The translations under genes were made by a program, and so were the position numbers. This document shows, piece after piece, positions 16,507 through 24,023 of a stretch of 64,000 bases of DNA. Numbering within the stretch: position 1 is the stretch's first letter; the number at the start of each line of letters is the position of its first letter. The stretch lies in NCBI GenBank assembly GCA_963764195.1, contig CAVXRG010000004.1, forward strand, positions 266,991 through 330,990. Reading direction: 5' to 3'. This DNA is from JBDSSS01 sp963764195. Its GTDB lineage: Bacteria > Actinomycetota > Actinomycetes > Actinomycetales > Dermatophilaceae. Under the pieces are notes generated by a model. The model had not been told where the DNA came from and did not search any database. It was given only the letters and a program-made list of their open reading frames with translations.

Positions 16507-17904
16507 TCAGCCGCGGGCGGCGCTCGCCTGCTGGGAGCGGGCGCGCTGGGCGGCCATCTGGGCATCGAACTGCGCCTCCCAGGCGTCGTCGAGCTCGATG
16601 CCCTGGCGGCGGGCCTCTTCGGTGCTCAGCTCGACAGGGAAGCCGAAGGTGTCGTGGAGGACGAAGAGGTCGGCCCCCGTGGCCCCGGTCTGCCGCAGGC
16701 CGCGCAGCTGCTTGAGGCCCCTGCGCAGGGTGCGCCGGAAGGCCCGCTCCTCCGTGCTGAGCACGGCGATCACCTCGTCGGTGTGCGCGGCGACCTCGGG
16801 GTAGTGCGCCTCGTAGATGCCGGCGACGGTGGGGACGATCTGGGAGAAGAAGTCCTCCTCCAGGCCGAGCTCGAAGGCGTAGCGGACGGCCCGGCGGGTG
16901 AGTCGGCGCAGCACGTAGCCCTGCGTCTTGTTGCTCGGCCGGACCCCGTCGACGGCGAGGAAGACCGCACCACGCAGGTGGTCGGCGATGACGCGCATCG
17001 CGACCGTCTCCTCCTCGTAGGTGCGTCCCGACAGCTCCTCGAGCCGCTGGACGATCGGCCAGAGCAGGTTGATCCGGAAGATGTCGGGGGTGTCGAGGGA
17101 GGCGGCCGCGATCCGACCCAGCCCGCCGCCGTAGTCGACGTTGCGGCGGGGGAGCGGCTCGAAGCCGGTCTCCGTGCGCCGGTACTCCATGAAGACGGAG
17201 TTGCCGAGCTCGATGAAGCGGCCGCAGTCGCAGTTCTGGTGGCAGTGCTCGCCGTAGGCGGGGTCGTGCTCGACCTGCGGGAAGATGTAGAAGACCTCGG
17301 TGTCGGGCCCGCCGGGCTCGCCGAGGGGCATCTCCTGCGCGCTGCCGCCGCGGCACCACCAGTTCTGCCTGCCGTAGAAGGCGATCCGCGCGTCGTTGTT
17401 GCCGACCTCGGCGCCGTGCTCCTCGGTGTCGAGGTCGACCTCCTCGGCCACGACGCCCGCCGCGGCGAACAGCTCGGTCCAGAGCCGGGCGGACTCGGTG
17501 TCCTTGGGGATGCCGTGGGCGGGGTCGCCGATGAAGCACGACACGTAGATGCGGTGGGGGTCGAGGCCGACGCGCTCGGTGAGGAAGGCCCAGAACTGGG
17601 CGATCTGGACGTCCTTGAAGTAGTCGCCCAGGCTCCAGCTGCCGAGCATCTCGAAGAAGGTCGTATGCCGGTTGTCCCCGACCTCCTCGATGTCCTGGAC
17701 CCGGAGGCAGGCCTGGGAGTCGGCGAGCCGCCGGCCCTGCGGGTGGTCGGCCCCGAGCAGGTAGGGCAGCAGCGGCTGCATGCCGCTGCCGGTGAAGAGC
17801 GTCGTCGGGTCATCCCTGGGGACGAGCGGCGCACGGTCGATGACGGTGTGACCCTGCTCGGTCAGGTAGTCGAGGAAGGCCGTCCTGATCTCGTCCGCGT
17901 CCAT
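16507..17904 (-). CDS. Alanyl-tRNA synthetase-related protein lacking editing and C-Ala domains
   Basis: 465 residues that match only the front half of alanyl-tRNA synthetase: class II catalytic core (IRTAFLDYLTEQGHTVIDRA, LFTGSGMQPLLPYLLG, RHTTFFEMLGSWSLGDYFK) and the helical tRNA-recognition part (IADHLRGAVFLAVDGVRPSN, GYVLRRLTRRAVRYAFELGL), ending in an Ala/Gln/Ser tail. Normal bacterial AlaRS is about 880 residues, so editing and C-Ala domains are absent. Possible roles: charging a special tRNA, alanylating another molecule, or a divergent housekeeping copy; a full alaS is expected elsewhere. ATG 17904 follows GGTGAG. It has a Cys/His patch (HCHQNCDCGRF) not general in AlaRS. Same strand as mshD, 94 bases downstream. 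Confidence 0.88.
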   Translation of the reverse strand: MDADEIRTAFLDYLTEQGHTVIDRAPLVPRDDPTTLFTGSGMQPLLPYLLGADHPQGRRLADSQACLRVQDIEEVGDNRHTTFFEMLGSWSLGDYFKDVQIAQFWAFLTERVGLDPHRIYVSCFIGDPAHGIPKDTESARLWTELFAAAGVVAEEVDLDTEEHGAEVGNNDARIAFYGRQNWWCRGGSAQEMPLGEPGGPDTEVFYIFPQVEHDPAYGEHCHQNCDCGRFIELGNSVFMEYRRTETGFEPLPRRNVDYGGGLGRIAAASLDTPDIFRINLLWPIVQRLEELSGRTYEEETVAMRVIADHLRGAVFLAVDGVRPSNKTQGYVLRRLTRRAVRYAFELGLEEDFFSQIVPTVAGIYEAHYPEVAAHTDEVIAVLSTEERAFRRTLRRGLKQLRGLRQTGATGADLFVLHDTFGFPVELSTEEARRQGIELDDAWEAQFDAQMAAQRARSQQASAARG

Positions 17905-17998
17905 CGGCTCACCCCACACCACCGGCAGCGCCGTGTCGAGGACTTTTCGCAGGTCTGTCTCCCAGCGCCTGTCCTCGACGTCCTCAGCAGCCGTGCGC

Positions 17999-18928
17999 TC
18001 AGGCTCGGACGAACTGCCGGTGCACCTCCCGGTCGGTGAAGCCGAGGCCCTCGTACGTATGGACGGCCGCGACGTTGTCCTCGTCGACGTAGAGGACGAC
18101 GTCCGCCAGGCCGAGCGCCTTGAGGTGGTCGAGACCGAGCGCGGTGACCGCCCGGCCGAGCCCCTCGCCCCGGTGATCCGGCGAAACCGCGACGACGTAG
18201 ACCTCGCCCGTCGTGCCGCCCTCTCCGGTCGGCGGGTCCACCTTCGTCCAGTGCGACGCAACGACCTCCCCGGGGCGCTCCGCCTCGACGACGAGGATCA
18301 GGCCCGCAGGGTCCCACCACGGCTGGGCCATCCGCTGGTCGAGGTCGGGGCGGCGGAGCGAGCCCTGCTCCGGGTGGTGCGCGAACGCCGCGGCGTTGAG
18401 GTCGAGCCAGGCCTGCTCGTCGCGGCCGGGCTCGAAGGAGCGGACCGCGTAGCGGTCTGCGAGGGAGGCCCGCGGCCACGCGGGACCCGCCTGCAGCGAG
18501 CGGCCCATGACGTGCAGGGACCGGGTGGCCACGAGGCTGTTCGCGGCCGCGAACGCCTCGGCCGCGACCCCGGCCCGGCCCACGCCGTGGCTCCAGACGC
18601 GGGCGGCCCCGGGCAGGGCCGCCAGCAGCGAGGTGCCGACGCCGCCTCGGCGTGCACGTGGGTCGACGACGAGCTCGGCCGAGGCGTGCTCTCCTCCGGC
18701 CCCCGCACGGACCTGCGCGTAGCCGACGAGGCGGTCGTCAGCGGCATACGCGAGGAGGTGGTCGACCCCCTCGTGGTCACGAGCGGTGAGGGAGAGGCGG
18801 AACTGCTCCGAGAGGGGCTCGGAGCCGTCGGCCGCGGCCGCTCGCCGGGCGAGCGAGGTCGCCTCGGTCGCCTCCTCGGGGCTCAAGGGGCGGGAGGGGT
18901 CACGATGGGAGACGGTGGCGGACGGCAT
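17999..18928 (-). CDS. mshD: Mycothiol synthase (acetyl-CoA:Cys-GlcN-Ins acetyltransferase)
   Basis: Last step of mycothiol synthesis: acetylation of cysteinyl-glucosaminyl-inositol. 309 residues with two GNAT domains, about 1-140 and 150-309. The acetyl-CoA loop is seen in the C-terminal domain (VYVVAVSPDHRGEGLGRAVT), followed by LYVDEDNVAAVHTYEGLGF; the N-terminal domain has ELVVDPRARRGGVGTSLL. ATG 18928 (MPSATVSH) fits the family N-terminus; an ATG at 18967 has no ribosome site. The GTATGCCG octamer overlaps this start codon. mshA and the mycothiol-dependent dehydrogenase are elsewhere in the window. mshD next to glnR and pst genes is also the order in M. tuberculosis. Confidence 0.93.
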   Translation of the reverse strand: MPSATVSHRDPSRPLSPEEATEATSLARRAAAADGSEPLSEQFRLSLTARDHEGVDHLLAYAADDRLVGYAQVRAGAGGEHASAELVVDPRARRGGVGTSLLAALPGAARVWSHGVGRAGVAAEAFAAANSLVATRSLHVMGRSLQAGPAWPRASLADRYAVRSFEPGRDEQAWLDLNAAAFAHHPEQGSLRRPDLDQRMAQPWWDPAGLILVVEAERPGEVVASHWTKVDPPTGEGGTTGEVYVVAVSPDHRGEGLGRAVTALGLDHLKALGLADVVLYVDEDNVAAVHTYEGLGFTDREVHRQFVRA

Positions 18929-19047
18929 ACCCGAGATTTCATCATGGGCAGGTTCTCGGACCCCCATGCGTCGGTGGCAGCGGCTAATCTCCCTCGGAGG
19001 CGCTCGGGGGCGCCCGCAGGCAGCAACCCACCACCAAGGGGAGACCC

Positions 19048-20991
19048 ATGTCCCGTTCCACCCGCCGCATTGCAGGTGTCGCCATCGCGGCGACCTGCGT
19101 CGCGTCGCTCGCCGCACCGGCGTTCGCCGCATCCCACGACAGCTCGAGGGGCTCGACGAGCTCGACGAGCACCGAGCACGGTAAGAAGAAGAAGGACGAC
19201 GACAAGAGGCCCGAGAAGGACAAGAAGGACGACAAGGGCGATCACGAGAAGGGCGGTCACGAGAAGGGCGGTCACGACAAGGACGGTCACGACAAGGACG
19301 GTCACGACAAGGACCACCACCCGCAGGGGCCGCTGATGGACCTGCAGATCTTGTCCTTCAACGACTTCCACGGCAACCTCGAGGCCCCGTCGGGCTCGAG
19401 CGGCCGGATCCAGGTCGGCGCCACCTCGAGCGAGACCGTCAACGCCGGAGGGGTCGAGTACCTCGCGACGCACCTCGCCGAGGCCCGTCAGGGTCACCCC
19501 AACACGCTCACGGTCGCGGCTGGTGACATCGTCGGCGCCTCGCCGCTGCTGTCGGCGGCGTTCCACGACGAGCCGACCATCGAGTCGATGAACGCGCTCG
19601 GTCTCGACGTGACCGCGGTGGGCAACCACGAGTTCGACGAGGGCTACAAGGAGCTCCAGCGACTGGCCAGGGGCGGCTGCATCGACGACGGTGACGGCGC
19701 CAACAACCAGAACTCCTGCCCCAGCGGCACGTTCGAAGGCGCGGACTTCCCCTACCTCGCGGCCAATGTCGTCGAGAGGTCCTCGGGCAAGACGATCCTG
19801 CCGGCGTACACGATCAAGAAGGTCAACGGCGCCAAGATCGGCTTCATCGGGATGACCCTCAAGGAGACCCCGAACATCGTCACCGCCTCCGGCGTCGCCG
19901 GTCTCGAGTTCAAGGACGAGGTGGCCACGGCCAACGCTCTCGTGCCGGTGCTCAAGAAGAAGGGTGTCAACGCCATCGTCGTGCTCATCCACCAGGGTGG
20001 CACCCCGCCGTCGGCGACCCCGTACGACTTCACCTGCAAGGGCGGCGGCAGCCTCTCGGCCGACTCGCCGATCCTGCCGATCGCGCGCAACCTCAGTCCG
20101 GCGATCGACATGGTCGTCTCCGGCCACACGCACCAGCCCTACGTCTGCAACATCCCGGACCCGGCCGGCAAGCCGCGCCTGCTGACGTCGGCCTCGTCCT
20201 TCGGCCGCCTCTTCACCGAGACGAACGTCAAGTACGACCGGCGCACCCAGGACATCGTCCGTCCGACGCTCGCCGACTCGGCCAACGTGGTCGTCACGCG
20301 TGACGTCGCCAAGGACGCGACCCAGACCTCGCTCATCGCGAAGTACAAGGAGCTCGTCACCCCGATCGCCTCCCGGGTCATCGGCCGGATCACGGCCGAT
20401 GTCGTCAAGACCCAGAACGCCGCCGGTGAGTCCCCGCTCGGTGACCTCATCGCCGACGCGCAGCTCGCCGACCCGTCCGTCGTCACCGGTGGTGCGACTC
20501 CGGTCGTCGCTTTCATGAACCCGGGCGGCATCCGCGCCGACCTCACCTACGACCAGCAGGCCTACCCGGGCGAGAACCCCGGGGACGTCACCTTCGAGGA
20601 GGCGTTCACGGTCCAGCCGTTCAACAACTACCTCGTCTCGATGAGCCTGACCGGCCAGCAGGTCTACGACGTGCTGGGCCAGCAGTTCAGCGGCGCCAAC
20701 AGCCCGGGCTCGCCCAAGGTCCTGCAGATCGCCGGCCTCACCTACAGCCACAACGGCTCCGCCGTCGTGGACGGCTCCGTGATGATCGGGGGCACGGTCG
20801 TCGACAAGGCCGCGTCCTACCGCATCGTCACGAACAACTTCCTCTCCGACGGCGGTGACGGCTTCCCGGCCTTCACCGGCGGCACCGGGAAGTACTTCGG
20901 CGGCCTCGACATCGACGCCTTCGCGAACTACCTCGACCGCGTCTCGCCGTACACCCCGACCACGCCGAACCGGATCACGCTCGCCCCGTGA
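19048..20991 (+). CDS. Exported bifunctional metallophosphatase/5'-nucleotidase (UshA-like)
   Basis: Hydrolyses nucleotides outside the membrane to release phosphate and nucleosides. 647 residues: signal peptide 1-28 (VASLAAPAFAA), then a very hydrophilic spacer rich in Lys, Asp, Gly and His at about 45-92. The metallophosphatase domain follows, with LSFNDFHGNLE, GNHEFDEGYKEL and SGHTHQPYV. A C-terminal 5'-nucleotidase domain has SPLGDLIADAQLADPS, NPGGIRADLTY and LSDGGDGFPAF. There is no LPXTG or membrane anchor at the C-terminus, so it is released. RBS AAGGGGAGA before ATG 19048. Location beside the phosphate genes fits phosphate scavenging, though I see no PHO box here. Confidence 0.94.
   Translation: MSRSTRRIAGVAIAATCVASLAAPAFAASHDSSRGSTSSTSTEHGKKKKDDDKRPEKDKKDDKGDHEKGGHEKGGHDKDGHDKDGHDKDHHPQGPLMDLQILSFNDFHGNLEAPSGSSGRIQVGATSSETVNAGGVEYLATHLAEARQGHPNTLTVAAGDIVGASPLLSAAFHDEPTIESMNALGLDVTAVGNHEFDEGYKELQRLARGGCIDDGDGANNQNSCPSGTFEGADFPYLAANVVERSSGKTILPAYTIKKVNGAKIGFIGMTLKETPNIVTASGVAGLEFKDEVATANALVPVLKKKGVNAIVVLIHQGGTPPSATPYDFTCKGGGSLSADSPILPIARNLSPAIDMVVSGHTHQPYVCNIPDPAGKPRLLTSASSFGRLFTETNVKYDRRTQDIVRPTLADSANVVVTRDVAKDATQTSLIAKYKELVTPIASRVIGRITADVVKTQNAAGESPLGDLIADAQLADPSVVTGGATPVVAFMNPGGIRADLTYDQQAYPGENPGDVTFEEAFTVQPFNNYLVSMSLTGQQVYDVLGQQFSGANSPGSPKVLQIAGLTYSHNGSAVVDGSVMIGGTVVDKAASYRIVTNNFLSDGGDGFPAFTGGTGKYFGGLDIDAFANYLDRVSPYTPTTPNRITLAP
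19240..19320 (+). repeat. 15-bp repeats encoding GGHEK/DGHDK units
   Basis: Five in-frame 15-base units (GGTCACGAGAAGGGC or GGTCACGACAAGGAC, first one GAT-) encode a His/Asp/Lys pentapeptide repeat in the linker between signal peptide and phosphatase domain. The regular His/Asp spacing could bind metal ions for the enzyme, or be a simple flexible stalk. Confidence 0.9.
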
Positions 20992-21010
20992 CGCCGACGG
21001 CGTAGTCCCC

Positions 21011-21042
21011 GCACCACCGCACCACCGCACCACCGCACCACC
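21011..21042. repeat. 8-bp tandem repeat GCACCACC
   Basis: Four copies in a row (the last slightly altered) directly before the 12-bp terminator stem. Non-coding. Confidence 0.85.
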
Positions 21043-21052
21043 CGCAGCACGC

Positions 21053-21086
21053 GAACGGCCCGGCCCCCGAGGGAGCCGGGCCGTTC
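21053..21086. terminator. Bidirectional terminator between nucleotidase and glnR
   Basis: Perfect 12-bp stem GAACGGCCCGGC / GCCGGGCCGTTC with a 10-base loop, centred between two convergent genes. Confidence 0.85.
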
Positions 21087-21125
21087 CGCCGTCCCACCGG
21101 TGGCACGGCGGGCTCGGGTGGATCC

Positions 21126-21827
21126 TCAGCTCGTCGTGCGGGCGGGCTCGGGGCCGGACCGGTCGGGCACGAGCCGGTAGCCGACGTTGCGCACCGTGCC
21201 GATCAGCGTCTCGTGGTCGGGGCCGAGCTTGGCTCGGAGCCGACGCACGTGGACGTCGACGGTGCGGGTGCCCCCGTAGTAGTCGTAGCCCCAGACCTCC
21301 TGGAGCAGCTGGGCGCGGGTGAAGACCCGGCCCGGGTGCTGAGCGAGGTACTTGATCAGCTCGAACTCCTTGTAGGTGAGGTCGAGCGGCATCCCGCGGA
21401 ACTTCGCCGAGTAGCTCGCCTCGTCGATGACGAGCTCACCCGAGGTGATCGGCAGGTCGAGGTCGGCGTCGTCGTCCTGGCCCTTCGTCATCGCCAGCCG
21501 GATCCGGGCGTCGACCTCGGCCGGCCCGGCCGACTCGAGGATGACGTCCTCGAGGCCCCACTCCGCGGTGATCCCGGCCAGGCCGCCCTCGGTGAGGACG
21601 GCGACGAGCGGCGAGGACATGCCCGTGGTGCGCAGCACCCTGCACAGCGACCGGGCGCTCGCCAGCTCGCGTCGCGCGTCGATGAGCACGACGTCGCAGT
21701 CCGGGGCGTCGACCAGGGCGGTGGCCTCGGCGGGCAGGATGCGCACGGAGTGGCTGAGCAGGCCGAGGGCAGGCAGGACCTCGGCGCTGGGGGCCAGCGC
21801 ATTGGTCAGCAGCAGCAGTCGGGGCAT
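21126..21827 (-). CDS. glnR: GlnR-type response regulator (nitrogen metabolism)
   Basis: OmpR-family DNA-binding protein, 233 residues, that in actinobacteria is the global regulator of nitrogen genes. The receiver-like domain (1-115) opens LLLLTNALAPSAEVLPALGL, a hallmark of GlnR rather than of a usual phospho-receiver, with DVVLIDARRELASARSL at the position of the phosphorylation site. The winged helix (about 130-222) has YSAKFRGMPLDLTYKEFELI, RAQLLQEVWGYDYYGGTRTV and DVHVRRLRAKLG. No histidine kinase is adjacent, as usual for this orphan regulator. The start ATG has TATCCT 7 bases before it, so the mRNA is probably leaderless. Confidence 0.92.
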   Translation of the reverse strand: MPRLLLLTNALAPSAEVLPALGLLSHSVRILPAEATALVDAPDCDVVLIDARRELASARSLCRVLRTTGMSSPLVAVLTEGGLAGITAEWGLEDVILESAGPAEVDARIRLAMTKGQDDDADLDLPITSGELVIDEASYSAKFRGMPLDLTYKEFELIKYLAQHPGRVFTRAQLLQEVWGYDYYGGTRTVDVHVRRLRAKLGPDHETLIGTVRNVGYRLVPDRSGPEPARTTS

Positions 21828-21834
21828 CCCCTGC

Positions 21835-21840
21835 AGGATA
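21835..21840 (-). promoter_or_regulatory. -10 element TATCCT, leaderless start of glnR
   Basis: TATCCT, seven bases (GCAGGGG), then ATG at 21827 on the minus strand. Confidence 0.5.
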
Positions 21841-21893
21841 GGGGAGACTGGGAGCCGCGGAGAGGCGCAGATGCACCATGAGACAGGAGCGAG

Positions 21894-22166
21894 ATGACCA
21901 CCCCGAGCACGACGGGCCCCCCGACGGCGAGCACCGTGACGGTCCGCTACTGGGCCGCGGCGCGGGCCGCGGCAGGCGTCGACAGCGAGCAGCTGGCGGG
22001 GTCGACCGTGGCCGAGGTCGTGGCCGCCGCGGTTGTCGCGCACCCCGATCTCGACCGGGTCGCGTCCGTCGCCACCTTCCTGCTCGACGGCCGCGCTGCC
22101 GGACGTGACGCGGCGCTGAGCCCGGGTGCGTCGCTCGAGGTGCTCCCGCCCTTTGCCGGGGGATGA
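21894..22166 (+). CDS. MoaD/ThiS family sulfur-carrier protein
   Basis: 90-residue ubiquitin-fold protein ending in the required Gly-Gly (LEVLPPFAGG). Such proteins carry sulfur as a C-terminal thiocarboxylate for molybdopterin, thiamin or other sulfur insertions. Matching features: VTVRYWAAARAAAGV at the start, DRVASVATFLLDGRAA and the DAALSPGASLEVLPPFAGG end, closest to MoaD. No moaE or activating enzyme is next to it, so its pathway is open. ATG 21894 follows ACAGGAG. Transcribed divergently from glnR. Confidence 0.9.
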   Translation: MTTPSTTGPPTASTVTVRYWAAARAAAGVDSEQLAGSTVAEVVAAAVVAHPDLDRVASVATFLLDGRAAGRDAALSPGASLEVLPPFAGG

Positions 22167-22169
22167 GGG

Positions 22170-22976
22170 ATGATGGCCCGCGTGCCTGACGACGACGTGG
22201 TCCCCGCCCCCGACTCGACCGTGACGTCGGACCGCACGTCGGCCGTCCCCGCCGTGCAGGCCGGCACCATCGCGGCGGCGGTCGCGGCCGGACTCGTCCT
22301 GCTGGTCGCCGCGACGATCGGGTATGCCGCCGTGCTCGGGACGACCCTCGTCCTCGTCCTCGTGCTGGCCTGGTGCTGGCCCGTGCTCGGCGGGTCGGTG
22401 ACGCCGCGCGCCACCGCGGCCGTGCTCGCCCTCTCCGCCCTGGCGATCGTGCCGACGGCGGTCCGTAGCGACCTGCGCTGGAGCGCGGCCGCGGTCGCCT
22501 TCGGCCTGCTCCTGTCCTTCTTCGCCCAGCTGCTGCGGCGCACCGGACGCGAGGGGCTCGTCCTGACGCTGCTCGCGTCCTTCGGTGGGCTCGTGCTCAT
22601 CACGTCGGCGACGACGGCCGTGGTGTCGAGCAACACCGAGCGCGGCTCGGCGCTGCTCGTCGCGGCGATGGCGGCGGCGGCGGTCGCCGGCCTCGCGGAC
22701 CTGCTCGGCTCCGTGCGCCGCCTCCACCCGTTCCTCGTCGTCGCCGCGCTCGTCCTCGGCGTGCTCGCCGCAACCCTCGTCGCGACGCGCTCCGCCAGCG
22801 TGGGCACCGGGGCCGCCCTCGCCCTCGGCGCGGCTGCCGGTGTGGCGTCGTTCTCCTTCCGACGGGTCGCCGCCGGGGCCTCGGCCGGGCTGGGTGTCCG
22901 TGGCCAGGTCGCGGCCGGTGTCGGCTCGGTCCTGCTCGTCGGGGCGCTGGTGCGCCTCTTCACCGTCGTCTCCTGA
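22170..22976 (+). CDS. Integral membrane protein of unknown function
   Basis: 268 residues with about eight hydrophobic segments after a 30-residue hydrophilic N-terminus (PDDDVVPAPDSTVTSDRTSA). Alternating Ala/Val/Leu-rich helices with short charged loops (LRRTGREGL, LLGSVRRLHPF). No transport or catalytic motif is recognisable. ATG 22170, three bases after the MoaD stop, with GGGGATGAGGG serving as ribosome site, so the two genes are co-transcribed. I recall similar hypothetical membrane proteins near glnR in other actinobacteria. Confidence 0.8.
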   Translation: MMARVPDDDVVPAPDSTVTSDRTSAVPAVQAGTIAAAVAAGLVLLVAATIGYAAVLGTTLVLVLVLAWCWPVLGGSVTPRATAAVLALSALAIVPTAVRSDLRWSAAAVAFGLLLSFFAQLLRRTGREGLVLTLLASFGGLVLITSATTAVVSSNTERGSALLVAAMAAAAVAGLADLLGSVRRLHPFLVVAALVLGVLAATLVATRSASVGTGAALALGAAAGVASFSFRRVAAGASAGLGVRGQVAAGVGSVLLVGALVRLFTVVS

Positions 22977-22977
22977 C

Positions 22978-23026
22978 GGTTCGCGGTGATGCCGGCGGCC
23001 CTGCGGTGCCGGGACCGCCGCGAACC
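22978..23026. terminator. Terminator between convergent genes
   Basis: GGTTCGCGG (22978-22986) pairs with CCGCGAACC (23018-23026), and a smaller CCGGC/GCCGG hairpin lies inside. It fills the 52-base gap between two convergent stops. Confidence 0.75.
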
Positions 23027-23028
23027 CG

Positions 23029-23412
23029 TCAGTAGACGAGGGCCCGGGCTCCCGGGGCGATGACCTCCTCGACGAAGGCGGCCGCTCCACGGATCGTCGT
23101 CCCCGGGGCGAGATCAGCCGCGTCGAGGTCGCGGCGGGCGGCGCACTGGGTGCAGACGGTGAGCCGGCCCCCGGCGAGGACGGCGTCGCGCAGGTCGGCC
23201 AGCCCGGCGGCATGCGCCAGGGTGAACTCCTCGGCGCGACCGGGAACGGCGAGCCAGGTGGCCTCGCCGGTCAGCCACAGCGACACCTCGACCCCGCTCG
23301 CGAGGGCGGTGGCGGCGACGGTGAAGGCCTGCGAGAGCCGCTCGGGCGCCTCCGCGCCCGTCGTCAGCTTGATGACGAGGGTCCGCGGGGGCGGGCCGGA
23401 AGGGGTGCTCAT
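23029..23412 (-). CDS. DsrE family protein
   Basis: 127 residues with the DsrE/F fold: LVIKLTTGAEAPERLSQAFT at the N-terminus, a central VEVSLWLTGEATWLAVPG, and a Cys pair in TVCTQCAARRDLDAADL. DsrE-like proteins relay sulfur via cysteine in sulfur-oxidising bacteria or serve as small peroxiredoxin-like proteins; in actinobacteria the role is unproven. The nearby MoaD-like carrier makes a sulfur-trafficking role attractive but this is inference. The start ATG has TAACCT 6 bases upstream. Confidence 0.85.
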   Translation of the reverse strand: MSTPSGPPPRTLVIKLTTGAEAPERLSQAFTVAATALASGVEVSLWLTGEATWLAVPGRAEEFTLAHAAGLADLRDAVLAGGRLTVCTQCAARRDLDAADLAPGTTIRGAAAFVEEVIAPGARALVY

Positions 23413-23418
23413 GGGTTC

Positions 23419-23424
23419 AGGTTA
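23419..23424 (-). promoter_or_regulatory. -10 element TAACCT, leaderless start of the DsrE gene
   Basis: TAACCT, six bases (GAACCC), ATG 23412 on the minus strand. Confidence 0.5.
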
Positions 23425-23521
23425 CGATCGAGGACGGCCCGCGGCCCGACGGAACGGGCGCCCGGCCCCCACGCACAGAGCCCCCGACCGTCCCTGCCCG
23501 GGCGAGTGAGCGAGTGACCCC

Positions 23522-24019
23522 ATGTTCAACCTCGATGCGGACATCCCCGAGCCACTGCGACCGTTGGCCTGGCTGATCGGTCGGTGGGAAGGCGCGGGCG
23601 TCGTCGGCTACCCGACGATCGAGTCGGCGCACTTCGGCCAGGAGATCGAGGTCAGCCACGACGGACGCGGCTTCCTCTCGTGGGAGTCCCGCGCGTGGAT
23701 CCTCGACAGCGAGAACGGCGCCAAGGTCCGTCCGGCCGCCGTCGAGTCCGGCTACTGGCGCCCCCTCGACAACGGCGAGGTCGAGCTGCTCCTCTCCCAC
23801 CCGACCGGCATCCTCGAGCTCTACTACGGGAAGATGGAGCCGGCCCGGATCCAGCTCAAGACCGACGGCGTCCTGCGCTCCCCGGGGGCCAAGGAGTACA
23901 ACGCCGCGACCCGGATGTACGGCCTCGTCGAGTCGAAGCTGATGTGGGTGATGGACATGGCCGCCGTGGGCCAGGATCTGCAGAGCCACCTGTCGGGCAC
24001 CCTCAAGCGGGTGGAATGA
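23522..24019 (+). CDS. Nitrobindin-like heme-binding beta-barrel protein
   Basis: 165 residues, FABP-like/THAP4 heme-binding domain family. Motifs: WLIGRWEGAGVVGYPTIESA (the GxWxGxG signature) near residue 18, LLLSHPTGILELYYGKMEPA in the middle, and a C-terminal histidine in QSHLSGTLKRVE as the likely heme ligand. The M. tuberculosis and plant relatives bind ferric heme and can isomerise peroxynitrite. Start ATG 23522. It is followed after 4 bases by the YgfZ-like gene. Confidence 0.92.
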   Translation: MFNLDADIPEPLRPLAWLIGRWEGAGVVGYPTIESAHFGQEIEVSHDGRGFLSWESRAWILDSENGAKVRPAAVESGYWRPLDNGEVELLLSHPTGILELYYGKMEPARIQLKTDGVLRSPGAKEYNAATRMYGLVESKLMWVMDMAAVGQDLQSHLSGTLKRVE

Positions 24020-24023
24020 CACC

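Noticed and set aside
13014..16715. 1,233-codon open frame opposite ppk and mutT1
   Set aside because: It is the antisense of two well-recognised genes; composition is highly skewed (Val, Glu, Arg, Asp) and has no domain.
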